Shown: positions 35,641 to 44,671, numbered from the stretch's first letter. The stretch is 64,000 nt of DNA from an uncultured Clostridium sp. (GCA_947178445.1 CAMWYJ010000004.1:57420-121419); one strand, 5' to 3'. Translations and numbers: made by a program. The notes: a model not told the origin generated them from the sequence alone.

Positions 35641-36552
35641 ATGTCAGAGAAGATTATATTAGGAATTGCATGTTTTATGATATTAGCGGCGGTGTTAGCG
35701 GTTTTCCTTTACCGCAGGCATACCAAACGTGTTATGCATAATCTGGATGCTATGCTGGATGCGGCAATCAACGGAACCTTTACAGAGGAAACTCTGGATG
35801 AGACCATGTATTCTGCTGTGGAGAATAAGCTTGGGCGGTATCTGGCAGATTCTGAACTTTCTGCACGGAATGTGGCACAAGAGAAGGAAAAAATCAAGAC
35901 ATTGATAGCAGATATCTCTCACCAGACCAAAACGCCGGTGTCAAATTTGCTTTTGTATTCTGACCTGTTAAGAGAACAGGAGCTTTCCGGTGAGGCAGAA
36001 GAATATGTGGAAAAGCTTCATGAACAGGCGGACAAGCTTCATTTTCTCATTTCTTCTCTGGTGAAAATGTCCCGTTTAGAGACCGGGATTGTAAGCCTTG
36101 TGCCGACTTGGGAGAATGTAGAGGAGATTGTTGAATTCGTCTGCAGACAGCTTGAGCCAAAAGCTACAGATAAGGGAATTGAACTGACTGTCCGGCAGGG
36201 AACGGCAGCCGCATATTTTGATAAGAAATGGACAACAGAGGCACTTCTCAATATTGTGGATAATGCCATTAAATATACCAGTAAGGGGAGTGTCACCCTG
36301 AAGATTAAGGAATATGAAATGTTTGTCTGCATTGAGGTTGTAGATACCGGAATCGGAATAGCAGAGGAGGAACAGGCAAAAATTTTTGGACGGTTTTATC
36401 GTTCAAATATCGTGAAGGATGAGGAGGGTGTGGGACTTGGGCTTTATCTTGCACGTCAGATTATTTCCGGTGAGGGTGGCTACATCAAGGTGAAATCAAA
36501 GCCGGGAGAGGGCTCTGTATTTGGAGTGTATCTGGGAAAGCAGAAGCGTTAG
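35641..36552 (+). CDS. Sensor histidine kinase
   Basis: 303 residues. One N-terminal membrane helix (about 5-24) and almost no outside domain, as in intramembrane-sensing kinases. Phosphorylation site His in LIADISHQTKTPVSNLLLYS (about 91-110), N box NIVDNAIKYT, G1 DTGIGIA, F box FGRFYR, G2 GVGLGLYLAR. GGGGAAAG precedes the ATG. The ATPase and permease genes follow. A response regulator gene would normally come directly before it; here about 9.7 kb separates it from the one at 25277. The short sensor suggests the ABC permease detects the signal. Confidence 0.93.
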   Translation: MSEKIILGIACFMILAAVLAVFLYRRHTKRVMHNLDAMLDAAINGTFTEETLDETMYSAVENKLGRYLADSELSARNVAQEKEKIKTLIADISHQTKTPVSNLLLYSDLLREQELSGEAEEYVEKLHEQADKLHFLISSLVKMSRLETGIVSLVPTWENVEEIVEFVCRQLEPKATDKGIELTVRQGTAAAYFDKKWTTEALLNIVDNAIKYTSKGSVTLKIKEYEMFVCIEVVDTGIGIAEEEQAKIFGRFYRSNIVKDEEGVGLGLYLARQIISGEGGYIKVKSKPGEGSVFGVYLGKQKR

Positions 36553-36694
36553 TGATTTCAAGAAGGAAAGGTATTTTGCTATTACTGTCTATATCCAAAG
36601 CTAAAGGGAAAATAACATGAGAAATACTCAATTGTGTCAAAACTGTAAGAATTCATTTTCTTCCCGACAGAATGTGGAAAGATTTATGTGGCAT

Positions 36695-36738
36695 AATCTG
36701 TATTGTAAGATAAACATATCTTGCAATACAGATTTTTT
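36695..36738 (+). terminator. Strong terminator-like hairpin between kinase and ATPase genes
   Basis: An 18-pair stem with one T-G pair (36695-36712 with 36717-36734), loop AACA, ending in a run of six Ts that starts in the stem. It should separate transcription of the kinase from the transporter, so the transporter probably has its own inducible promoter in the next 45 bp. Confidence 0.88.
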
Positions 36739-36782
36739 GTTATAGAAAAAACAGATACGGAACTGGAATGGAGGAAAAGAAA

Positions 36783-37472
36783 ATGACCATATTATCGGCA
36801 ACAGAACTGAAAAAAGTCTATGGAAGCGGAGAGAATGAGGTGCATGCCCTGGCAGGTGTGGATTTAGCGGTAAAGAAGGGCGAGTTTGTCGCTATTGTGG
36901 GGACGTCCGGAAGCGGGAAGTCCACCCTTTTACATATGCTTGGAGGACTTGACCGCCCAACCGGAGGCAGTGTAACGGTGGATGGGAAGGATATTTTTAC
37001 GCTGAAGGATGAGGCACTTACCATTTTCCGCAGACGGAAGATTGGATTTGTGTTTCAAAGCTATAATCTGGTCCCGGTACTAAATGTATATGAAAATATT
37101 GTCCTTCCGGTACAGCTTGATGGCGGAAGCATTGATAAGGAATATGTGGATAACATCATTGAAACCCTTGGATTGGAGAGTAAGCTTGACAATCTGCCGA
37201 ATAATCTATCCGGCGGACAGCAGCAGAGAGTTGCCATTGCAAGAGCGCTTGCCAGTAAGCCGGCCATTATACTGGCGGACGAACCGACGGGAAATCTGGA
37301 CTCAAGAACCAGCCAGGATGTGCTGGGACTTTTGAAAATTACCAGTGAGAAGTATCACCAGACGATGGTTATGATTACCCATAATGAAGAGATTGCCCAG
37401 CTTGCAGACCGGATTATCCGTATCGAGGACGGACAGATTGTGAATGGAGAAAAAGAGACGGCAGACAATTAA
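36783..37472 (+). CDS. ABC transporter ATPase (MacB/BceA type)
   Basis: 229 residues from ATG 36783; GGAGG lies eight bases upstream, while ATG 36768 has no site. Walker A GTSGSGKST, Q-loop FVFQSYNLVPVLNVYENI, signature LSGGQQQR, Walker B IILADEPTGNLDS and switch His in TMVMITHNEE. The sequence is of the LolD/MacB/BceA subgroup that pairs with FtsX-type permeases. It probably powers removal of a cell-wall-active peptide from its target, or detection of it. The permease gene follows after 110 bp. Confidence 0.95.
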   Translation: MTILSATELKKVYGSGENEVHALAGVDLAVKKGEFVAIVGTSGSGKSTLLHMLGGLDRPTGGSVTVDGKDIFTLKDEALTIFRRRKIGFVFQSYNLVPVLNVYENIVLPVQLDGGSIDKEYVDNIIETLGLESKLDNLPNNLSGGQQQRVAIARALASKPAIILADEPTGNLDSRTSQDVLGLLKITSEKYHQTMVMITHNEEIAQLADRIIRIEDGQIVNGEKETADN

Positions 37473-37582
37473 TTTGTGCGAATAACGAGCCAAGCGTGGG
37501 TGCTTGCACACACATTTGGTGACTATCGCAACAAACGGAGTTTGCAGAGAAAAATTGGTTACAAATAGAGGAGGTAATGAAA

Positions 37583-40246
37583 ATGAAGGTAGCAAATAAA
37601 AAATGCATCCGCCATTTAAGTATAGAGAACATGAAGGCGGCGAGGTTCCGGAATGCCATAGCCGTTCTGGCAATCGCACTGACCACTATTTTGTTTACGG
37701 TTTTATTTACAGTTTTGACAACGCTTATAAATGGCTATGAGCAGACAAATTTCCGCCAGGAGGGCGGCTATAACCATGCGGAGGTTAGATTTCTGACGTT
37801 GGAGCAGTTTGATACGATCAAGTCAGACCCGTTGATTAAGGAATACGGTATGAGACAGTTCGTGGGTCTGGCGGTAAAGGAGCCATTTAACAAGAATCAA
37901 GTGGAGATAAGCTATTGTGATTCCAATACGGCGAAATGGTATTTCCTGACCCCGACGGAGGGGAGCCTTCCGGCAGAGGGAACAAATGAGATTGCGACAG
38001 ATACGAAGGTGCTGTCACTGCTTGGCATCAAACCGGAGCTTGGGGCGGAGGTGCCCCTTACTTTTCAGGTGGAAAACGAGGAAGTGACAAAAAACTTTGT
38101 GCTGTCCGGCTGGTGGGAGGCAGACCCCATTGCACCGGCAGACCATGTATTGCTGTCGAAAAGCCAGGCAGAAGAAATCCTATCCAGTGTCACCCTCTAC
38201 GGCGATGATAATTATACCGGTAAATATACACTGAGTATCATGTTTCGCAGTGATTTTCGTATTATAGAAAAGGTGAGGACATTGGTGGAACGATATGGCT
38301 ATTCCGAAGACCATGATGCGGATAACTATCTTTCTGTCGGAGTTAACTGGGGATATGTGAATACGGATTTGCTGCAGAGTGTGGATTGGGAGGCAATCCT
38401 TACCGTGGCAGGGATATTACTGCTCATTATTTCTATCGGCTATCTGATTATTTATAATGTGTTTCGGATTGCCGTGGAAGGAAGTATCCGTTATTATGGG
38501 CTGTTAAAGACCATAGGAACCACGGGCAGACAGATAAAACGTATGCTTCGTACAGAGGCGGTGGCTTTGTCAGCGGCAGGCATTCCCCTTGGACTGCTGA
38601 TTGGCTATCTTGTATCGGTAGTGCTGACACCGGCGGTAATTACTGCACTGTCTATCAATGCACCCTATGTTCAGACAGTATCCGTAAACCCATTTATTTT
38701 CATAGGTTCGGCGGTATTTTCACTGGTTACGGTATTCGTGTCGGTAAGAAAGCCGGGAAAAGCAGCGGCAAAGGTATCGCCGATTGAGGCACTCCGTTTT
38801 ACGGAAGGGAATCCTATAGCCGGAAAAAGGAGAAAGAGAAAACAAGGTGCTTCCGTTTCCCAGATGGCATGGGCGAATCTTTTCAGAAGTAAGAGCCGGA
38901 CTGCTGTTACGTTGTTATCCATGTGCCTTTCTCTGGTGCTCCTGAATCTGACCTTTACGATGACCAACAGCTTTGATATCGAAGCATATATCGGTGACCT
39001 GCTGGCAGATTTTGTTGTATCCGATTCCGGAATGGTGAGTGACAGAGTGTGGGGGATGAAGAGTTTTCCGGTGCTTTCCAAGGATGCCTTGGAGATGATA
39101 GAGAATCAGGAAAACATTGCTGAAGCCGGCAGGGTATATGCCAGTAAGGGGGCTGCTTATGAGTTTATCACAGAGGAACAGTATATCAGCGAGTGGTCAA
39201 AGGATAATCCGGAGGATTTGGTGAGAGCCGGCATGCAATATGAGCCCCATAAAGATGGTCTGATAGGGGATATGATAGAGCTGTATGGAATGGAGCCCTT
39301 TTGTATGGGGAAATTAAATGTACTGGCCGGAGATATCAGTAAGCTTTCTAATACGGCAGAGGATAAGAAGTATATTGCATTTGTCTGTGATAATCGGGAA
39401 GAAGTGGAAGACGATATCATGAAAAGCCGTTTGCAGATAGGTGATACCGTTACAATACGGTATGGCGATAAGATGGTATTTTACGGTATGGAAAGTGGTG
39501 AAATTTATGAAGGAGAGGAAGATGCAGATGCAAGCGGAGAAGCATATTATGATGAGGCATTAGAGTGGCATGATATAGAGTATGAGGTGGCAGCGCTGGT
39601 TACGGTTCCCTACAGTATGGGTTTGGGCTATTATGGATTGGGTGAACGTTTTTTACTGGATGCCGAAAGCTTTATTGCAGAGACAGGAGTTGACGACCCG
39701 GTACACTACCTATGCAATATGGAGGAGAACTGTGTGGATAAAATGGAAGCATTTCTTTCGGATTATACCGGGAATGCGGCAAAGGATGTCTATTATGACA
39801 GCAGGCAGCGGCAAATAGACGACTTTAATGATTTTTATCGGATGTTTCTGGTAACAGGTATTTCCATAAGCTTTATCATCGGTTTGGTGGGAGTGTTGAA
39901 CTTTTTAAACTCCATTGTGACGGGGATCCTTGCTAGAAGGCGGGAGTTTGCTGTGCTGCAGTCAGTGGGAATGACGGGAACGCAGTTAAAAGGTATGCTG
40001 ATAACAGAAGGGCTTTGCTATGCAGTGGGTTCTGTTTTTGTGGCATTGCTGATTTTTACGGCGGGAAGCCCTGTGGTGTCTGCGGGCATACAAGAGATTT
40101 TTCCGTTTATGAAATATCATTTTACGATTATGCCTATTTTTGTGATATTACCGTTTTTTGTAATGATAGGGATTCTTGTACCGCTGGTGTCTTATCGGAT
40201 AGCGGTAAAAAAATCTGTGGTGGAGCGGCTTCGGGAGGCAGAGTGA
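37583..40246 (+). CDS. FtsX-family ABC transporter permease
   Basis: 887 residues from ATG 37583 (GGAGG eight bases upstream; ATG 37577 is too close). First helix about 28-50, large outside domain about 60-270, three helices about 275-400, a second membrane-outside unit (about 440-780), then three closing helices. This is the two-unit, roughly ten-helix layout of large MacB/FtsX permeases. It lacks the exact BceB arrangement, so the substrate is uncertain. With the ATPase and kinase upstream it makes up a peptide-sensing or detoxification module. Confidence 0.92.
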   Translation: MKVANKKCIRHLSIENMKAARFRNAIAVLAIALTTILFTVLFTVLTTLINGYEQTNFRQEGGYNHAEVRFLTLEQFDTIKSDPLIKEYGMRQFVGLAVKEPFNKNQVEISYCDSNTAKWYFLTPTEGSLPAEGTNEIATDTKVLSLLGIKPELGAEVPLTFQVENEEVTKNFVLSGWWEADPIAPADHVLLSKSQAEEILSSVTLYGDDNYTGKYTLSIMFRSDFRIIEKVRTLVERYGYSEDHDADNYLSVGVNWGYVNTDLLQSVDWEAILTVAGILLLIISIGYLIIYNVFRIAVEGSIRYYGLLKTIGTTGRQIKRMLRTEAVALSAAGIPLGLLIGYLVSVVLTPAVITALSINAPYVQTVSVNPFIFIGSAVFSLVTVFVSVRKPGKAAAKVSPIEALRFTEGNPIAGKRRKRKQGASVSQMAWANLFRSKSRTAVTLLSMCLSLVLLNLTFTMTNSFDIEAYIGDLLADFVVSDSGMVSDRVWGMKSFPVLSKDALEMIENQENIAEAGRVYASKGAAYEFITEEQYISEWSKDNPEDLVRAGMQYEPHKDGLIGDMIELYGMEPFCMGKLNVLAGDISKLSNTAEDKKYIAFVCDNREEVEDDIMKSRLQIGDTVTIRYGDKMVFYGMESGEIYEGEEDADASGEAYYDEALEWHDIEYEVAALVTVPYSMGLGYYGLGERFLLDAESFIAETGVDDPVHYLCNMEENCVDKMEAFLSDYTGNAAKDVYYDSRQRQIDDFNDFYRMFLVTGISISFIIGLVGVLNFLNSIVTGILARRREFAVLQSVGMTGTQLKGMLITEGLCYAVGSVFVALLIFTAGSPVVSAGIQEIFPFMKYHFTIMPIFVILPFFVMIGILVPLVSYRIAVKKSVVERLREAE

Positions 40247-40279
40247 TTGCCTGGTGTGATGTAAAGGCGGTGAGAAAAA

Positions 40280-40310
40280 GGGACGCAAAGATTCTTTGCG
40301 TCTCTTTTTT
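40280..40310 (+). terminator. Terminator after the permease gene
   Basis: GGGACGCAAAG (40280-40290) pairs over 11 positions with 40294-40304, loop ATT, then six Ts. Confidence 0.9.
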
Positions 40311-40410
40311 GTCTGTGCAAAAAGGATTTGTTTTCTATATTCTTTGTCTCGCAATAACCATCATTTCTTTTCCTGCATATGATATTAATAAATTAAAAAC
40401 AGGTGCTTTC

Positions 40411-41004
40411 ATGAACCATACAGAAAACCGTCCACCATTTCCAATCCCTAACCGGGATGTAATACATGTCTTCGCTGCAAGAATTGAAGAAATCAGCCGT
40501 GACCGGAATTCCACGCTTGTAACGATTTCCTATCACGATTGTGAGGATTGTATCCGCCCGGAAGATCTTGTCCGGTTAGTCGTAAACCGGGATACTGTTA
40601 TCCATGACGAACGGGGGCGGAATATTCCAGTCAGTGAGCTGGAACAGGGAATGATCGTAGATGCCAGCTTTTCCTCTGCCATGACCAGAAGCATTCCTCC
40701 TCAGACACAGGCATTTTTAATCCGGGTAATCCGACGGTCTAACCGAAATACAACAACCACCGGAAGAATCACGGAAGTAAATAACCGTGGAAACTATATC
40801 ATAACCATGAGCAGTTTAAATCCTTCTTCCAGAATCCGCTTTAACCTGTCTCCGAATACCATTCTTTTGGATCCCTCCGGCAGAAGGCTTCCTCTTTCCA
40901 TACTGGTGCCGGGACTCCGTGTCCGGGTGGAGCATGCGAATTTTATGACTGCAAGTATACCACCGCAGACTACAGCCTTTGTTATACAGATTCTCCGGCA
41001 ATAG
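40411..41004 (+). CDS. Hypothetical protein made of two similar domains
   Basis: 197 residues from ATG 40411 with AGGTG upstream; the frame is open much further up, into the permease gene, but that is overlap. It has two related halves: each ends in the same pattern, SIPPQTQAFLIRVIRR and SIPPQTTAFVIQILRQ, and each has a strand like RNIPVSELEQGMIVDA or RRLPLSILVPGLRVRV before it. This is an internal duplication of a beta-rich unit of about 90 residues. No signal peptide is seen. The function is unknown. Confidence 0.75.
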   Translation: MNHTENRPPFPIPNRDVIHVFAARIEEISRDRNSTLVTISYHDCEDCIRPEDLVRLVVNRDTVIHDERGRNIPVSELEQGMIVDASFSSAMTRSIPPQTQAFLIRVIRRSNRNTTTTGRITEVNNRGNYIITMSSLNPSSRIRFNLSPNTILLDPSGRRLPLSILVPGLRVRVEHANFMTASIPPQTTAFVIQILRQ

Positions 41005-41021
41005 CACTATTACATGAAAAA

Positions 41022-41062
41022 GGAAATGGCATTCCTGTATACCTTACAGAAATGCCATTTCC
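41022..41062. terminator. Near-perfect hairpin downstream of the two-domain protein
   Basis: GGAAATGGCATT (41022-41033) pairs with 41051-41062, and CTGTA/TACAG pairs inside, giving 17 pairs with one mismatch and a 5-base loop. The run of A before it becomes a T-run on the minus strand, so it looks like a minus-strand terminator, although no minus-strand gene is near. Confidence 0.55.
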
Positions 41063-41089
41063 CATGCTTTATATCGAATACCCCTACTT

Positions 41090-41922
41090 TTTAAGCTTCA
41101 TTGTCTTTTTATATCCGGTTTTGCTCTTAAACGGTGGACTATTGCCAATACAAGCTCCGACGCAGACAATGCTCTGCGTTTTTTGATGGATCATCGTGAG
41201 CAGCCAATGGATATGATACCAGCAGATAAGACTGGAAAAGACCGTATTTCCCCTGACATGCCAGATATACCGGTCTCCACCGATAATAACACCAGCGGCT
41301 GCTTATTATCTCTGTTATTTTGGGCATTGCCGGACTGGTTATTTTTGCGATACTCTCCTATCTCATTTCCGGTCTTATGGTCCGCCCGGTAGAGGAATCC
41401 TTTGAAAAGCAAAAACAGTTTATCTCTGATGCCAGCCACGAATTGAAAACCCCGATTGCAGTCATTTTGTCAAACAGCGAGCTGTTAGAGGATCAGATTG
41501 GCAGCAGTCAATGGGTAACCTATATCAAGAATGAGTGTGACCGCATGCGTAATCTTGTGGAATCTCTGCTTACACTGACAAAGCTGGAACAGACACCATA
41601 TGCGGATGTGGAAAAACATGAATTTTCTCTAAGTGATGCCATGCTCGAGCGCATCCTTTCCTTAAAGAGTATTGCCTTTGGAAAGCAGATTGACATGAAT
41701 TATGATATTGAATCGGATGTGACTTTCTTTGGGGCAAAGGAACAGCTTCAACAGGTTCTTACCATTCTAATCGACAATGCACAAAATCATACGGATGCGC
41801 AGGGACACTATGGTCTGGGACTTTCCATTGCAAAAACGATTGTTGAAAACCATCGCGGTAAGATTTCTGTTCACTGTGAAAATGGGGTTACTGTATTTGC
41901 AGTCTCACTGCCTATAAAATGA
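41090..41922 (+). pseudogene. Broken sensor histidine kinase
   Basis: The first part (about 41090-41310) reads in one frame as a kinase N-terminus (FALKRWTIANTSSDADNALR); the reading then continues in another frame from about 41290 with a membrane helix (IISVILGIAGLVIFAILSYL) and the H box FISDASHELKTPIAVILSNS. Near the end, the N box IDNAQNHTD joins directly to the G2 box HYGLGLSIAK; the G1 and F boxes, about 45-50 residues, are missing. So there is a frameshift and an in-frame deletion of the ATP site. No response regulator gene is beside it. It cannot work as a kinase. Confidence 0.8.
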
Positions 41923-42035
41923 GAAACACGCTTTGACAGTTTCTGGGATATGGCAGTCACCGTCAAACTAACTCCAAAAAAAATTCGCCAGTCACAGGAT
42001 GTCCCGGACATTTTTAGTATAACATGAAGATTTAT

Positions 42036-42064
42036 TTGAGATAAAAACCAGAATATGTTACAAT
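42036..42064 (+). promoter_or_regulatory. Promoter for the toxin-antitoxin remnant
   Basis: TTGAGA (42036-42041) and TACAAT (42059-42064), 17 bp apart, 75 bp before ATG 42140. Confidence 0.6.
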
Positions 42065-42139
42065 CATTTCAGATAATATAATAATTAGCAGAATTTGAAG
42101 GAAGATTCTTTGCATTTAATCATGGAAAGGTGTGATGAT

Positions 42140-42367
42140 ATGTTGACAGCAGCTTCAAATATTAAGGAAGAAATAAACGAAAACGAAGCCAGATTAGAAT
42201 TATATCGTTTGCTTGGTGAAGGATATAAGGCTATGCAGGAAAAGAAGGAAATCACATTAGAGGATTTGGAAAAGAAGATAGAACAAAGGAGAGCAGAGCG
42301 GATTGTAGACGGTATTTTAAAAACACTTCGGGGCTGGACCAGTTCCCAGAGCAACACCATTATGTAA
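42140..42367 (+). CDS. Antitoxin-like protein fused to a toxin fragment
   Basis: 75 residues from ATG 42140, chosen because AAGGTG lies just upstream. The N-terminal part (ARLELYRLLGEGYKAMQEKK near 17-36) resembles RelB/Phd-type antitoxin C-termini. The last 25 residues (ERIVDGILKTLRG, then a frame change) look like the middle of a RelE/ParE toxin. The antitoxin's own DNA-binding start may be shortened. A deletion seems to have joined the two genes. The antitoxin part may still be made. Confidence 0.5.
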   Translation: MLTAASNIKEEINENEARLELYRLLGEGYKAMQEKKEITLEDLEKKIEQRRAERIVDGILKTLRGWTSSQSNTIM

Positions 42368-42516
42368 ATGATGATTTGTTGAGAAAATTATCTCTGCGTA
42401 TGACGTGGTTTGATAATTATAATATTTTTTATTACTATGATGAGAATGCTGATGAGGTACATATTATCCGAATCTTGTATAATAGAATTGATTGGCAGCA
42501 CATATTGAGAAGATAG
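42322..42516 (+). pseudogene. Remnant of a RelE/ParE-type toxin
   Basis: In the frame one off from the antitoxin-like protein, the sequence continues LDQFPEQHHYVNDD, then LRMTWFDNYNIFYYYDENAD and VHIIRILYNRIDWQHIL before a stop. This is the typical C-terminal half of a RelE/ParE toxin (strand, YxxF/Y, IIRILxxRxDW). The N-terminal half of the toxin is missing and there is a frameshift near 42332, so no active toxin can be made. Confidence 0.7.
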
Positions 42517-42638
42517 TGTTGATATAGTTTGATATCACTCCCAAGAAAAGGTAATTGATAGAATGAAAGAATTTACATAGTTACGTGGACAGAATGAACT
42601 GAAAATACAGGCTATAACGAGTAAAATACACTTAATTG

Positions 42639-42692
42639 GATTCAGGTTCTAGTGGGGTAACACCCGTTTGGGTTCGAGTCCCATCTTCTGCA
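42639..42692 (+). pseudogene. 3' fragment of tRNA-Leu(CAG)
   Basis: The sequence from the anticodon loop (GATTCAGG) to the discriminator base matches the tRNA-Leu at 25070, with two changes in this part (one in the variable arm side, one in the T loop). The 5' half (acceptor strand, D arm) is absent: upstream is unrelated AT-rich DNA. It cannot fold as a tRNA. Confidence 0.9.
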
Positions 42693-42698
42693 GGTCAG

Positions 42699-42736
42699 GA
42701 AACTCAAAGACTTGAAGGTCTTTGGGTTTCTTTTTT
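42699..42736 (+). terminator. Terminator next to the tRNA-Leu fragment
   Basis: GAAACTCAAAGAC (42699-42711) pairs with GTCTTTGGGTTTC (42718-42730) with one wobble, followed by six Ts. The stem is longer than that of the intact tRNA's terminator. Confidence 0.88.
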
Positions 42737-42863
42737 GTTGAAATATATAGGTGAAAAGGTAAAAGCGCAACGAAAGGAATTCTCAATCGAGGCATTGTCA
42801 GAAATAAAAAAGTAACTTTTGCTTAGGCAATGGTGTCTAATAAGTGAAAGGAGGTTAAAGGGC

Positions 42864-43370
42864 ATGGATGAAAATGAGATAATAAGTAATCGTCTTACTG
42901 CACTTATGGATGAATATGGCGATAGTGTATTGCGTATGTGTTATGTTTATTTGAAGGATTATCAGCTGGCAGAGGATGTAGCACAGGAGACTTTTATCAG
43001 AGTGTATCAACACTATGAAGAGTTTCGGAACCAATCGTCTGTTAAGACATGGATTTTAAGAATTGCAATTAATCTTTGTAAGAATCAGATGAGGACACAT
43101 TGGTGGAAGGATCGCTCGGATCAGGAGCTGCTGGAGGCAGATACCAGCGAATCCTACGATTCGTTTTTAGACAGAGAACTGGTACTCAATGAGATTGCAA
43201 AATTGCCTGCAAAGTATAGGGAGGTCATTCTTTTATACTATTATCAGGAGTTGGCGATTTCTGAGATTGCCAGTCTGTTAAATGAGAAGGAATCTACCAT
43301 TAAGGCACGGTTAGTTAGAGCAAGAAGAAGGTTAAAACCTGAATTAGCGGAGGTGTTTTGTTATGAATGA
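42864..43370 (+). CDS. ECF-type RNA polymerase sigma factor
   Basis: 168 residues from ATG 42864 (AAAGGAGG nine bases upstream). Region 2 contains DYQLAEDVAQETFIRVYQHY and TWILRIAINLCKNQ; region 4 contains LPAKYREVILLYYYQELAIS and STIKARLVRARRRL. It directs RNA polymerase to stress-type promoters. It overlaps the anti-sigma gene by 8 bp. A second, separate sigma/anti-sigma pair faces it on the other strand. Target promoters cannot be inferred here. Confidence 0.95.
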   Translation: MDENEIISNRLTALMDEYGDSVLRMCYVYLKDYQLAEDVAQETFIRVYQHYEEFRNQSSVKTWILRIAINLCKNQMRTHWWKDRSDQELLEADTSESYDSFLDRELVLNEIAKLPAKYREVILLYYYQELAISEIASLLNEKESTIKARLVRARRRLKPELAEVFCYE

Positions 43371-44631
43371 AATAAAGACAGTAATGAACAGTAGCCTGCA
43401 TCATATGAAGTTTACAGACGAAATGAAGGAACGGGTGCTGGAAGAAGGAAGAATGGCACGTAATCGAAGAAATGCAGGGAAACAGAGGAATTTTGGCAGA
43501 TATGCTATTACAACGGCAGCCTGTCTGGCATTGTGCGTGGGAACTACGGCTGCTGCAAAGGCCCTACTGTGGGATAAATATGTGGCAGGAAAATATCATG
43601 TGGATGGGAATGAACAGATACAGGAAGAAACTGTAAATGACGGATTGATAGACCGGGCGACTGCGATGGCCGAAGATAGCGGCATCCAAATCGAGGTTAT
43701 ACAGACTGTGGCAACAAATAATCATTTGGATTTGTATTTTAAGATACAGGCAGAAGATGCAAAGACTGCTAAGCTGCTTGCTGATATGAATCCGGAGTAT
43801 GAGCTTTCCTTTGAAAATGCAGAGGTTGTAGCCAGTAATGGTGGGATGGAGAACTATTATACCGGAGCAGGTATGAAAACTATGACGGAGAACAAAGAAA
43901 ATGGTCCGGAATATGAGATTTATAATATAGAGTGCACCACAGCAGGCGGCATTTTAGACGGAGATACGATTCATTTGAAAATCAATAATTTTGTTGGAAA
44001 TAGTCAGACCAGCCCGGATAAGGTGATAGAAGGGAATTGGGAATTAAGCTGGAGTGTGCAGGCATCACAGACAAACAATTCATACGCCTTTGATAAAGAG
44101 TATACACTATACGGAAAGACTTTTAAGGTTAATAGTGTTGAAATCAATTCTACTGGTGTAACGGTACATTTGGATAAAAAATTAATGGATGAACAGGGAC
44201 TAATGGGTGCCGACATTTATATGGTACAAACGCCGGAACAAACTGCAGGAAATGCAGGATCGGATGTGTATGAATCTGCACAGTGGCGAGGCATTTGCGG
44301 AATTCCGCTGGAAGTATATAAAAATCTGTCAGAGCAGGAACGGTATAAAGTGTTTGAGGCGGTAGAAGCAGGAACCTATCAGGGAGAGTACATGGAGTAT
44401 TCGGATTGGTGTACCGATGACCAGCACACAATTGTGGATCCATGGAATCTCAGGATTTTGCTGGCAGATGGGGCAGAATTTGTGACTGAAAATGAAACTG
44501 GAATAGTTTCAGAAAATGAGGAAGAATATGTAATAACACAGAATTATATCGGTTATCTTGACGCCAGTGGGGTGTCTGCAATCCGGTTTGGTGATTGTGT
44601 TATTCCATTATCAGATGCTGTTGAAAAATAA
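43363..44631 (+). CDS. DUF4179-type membrane anti-sigma protein
   Basis: 422 residues. A short cytoplasmic N-terminus (about 1-45, HHMKFTDEMKERVLEE is the likely sigma-binding helix), one membrane helix (about 48-68), then an outside domain of about 350 residues of the DUF4179 kind. It should hold the sigma factor at the membrane until a signal arrives. GGAGGTG precedes the start inside the sigma gene. The overlap of 8 bp keeps the two products in step. Confidence 0.85.
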   Translation: MNEIKTVMNSSLHHMKFTDEMKERVLEEGRMARNRRNAGKQRNFGRYAITTAACLALCVGTTAAAKALLWDKYVAGKYHVDGNEQIQEETVNDGLIDRATAMAEDSGIQIEVIQTVATNNHLDLYFKIQAEDAKTAKLLADMNPEYELSFENAEVVASNGGMENYYTGAGMKTMTENKENGPEYEIYNIECTTAGGILDGDTIHLKINNFVGNSQTSPDKVIEGNWELSWSVQASQTNNSYAFDKEYTLYGKTFKVNSVEINSTGVTVHLDKKLMDEQGLMGADIYMVQTPEQTAGNAGSDVYESAQWRGICGIPLEVYKNLSEQERYKVFEAVEAGTYQGEYMEYSDWCTDDQHTIVDPWNLRILLADGAEFVTENETGIVSENEEEYVITQNYIGYLDASGVSAIRFGDCVIPLSDAVEK

Positions 44632-44671
44632 GTCTGCTTTGTCTGAAAGAAAGAATTAAGTTTTCGCATGT

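Larger units (their letters stand above)
42639..42737 (+). repeat. Direct repeat of the tRNA-Leu 3' half and its terminator
   Basis: Matches 25099-25197 without gaps at an exact offset of 17,540 bp; 91 of the first 98 positions agree. The break on the left falls at the anticodon loop, a usual crossover point for tyrosine recombinases. The terminator changes (five of the seven) keep the stem paired, so this copy is not simply decayed. Confidence 0.88.

Noticed and set aside
36617..36745. 42-codon frame between the kinase and ATPase genes with a CQNC motif
   Set aside because: It runs straight through the strong terminator hairpin, so it is unlikely to be a real gene.
40015..40410. N-terminal extension of the two-domain protein into the permease gene
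   Set aside because: It reads an overlapping frame of the permease and a terminator; ATG 40411 has a ribosome site.
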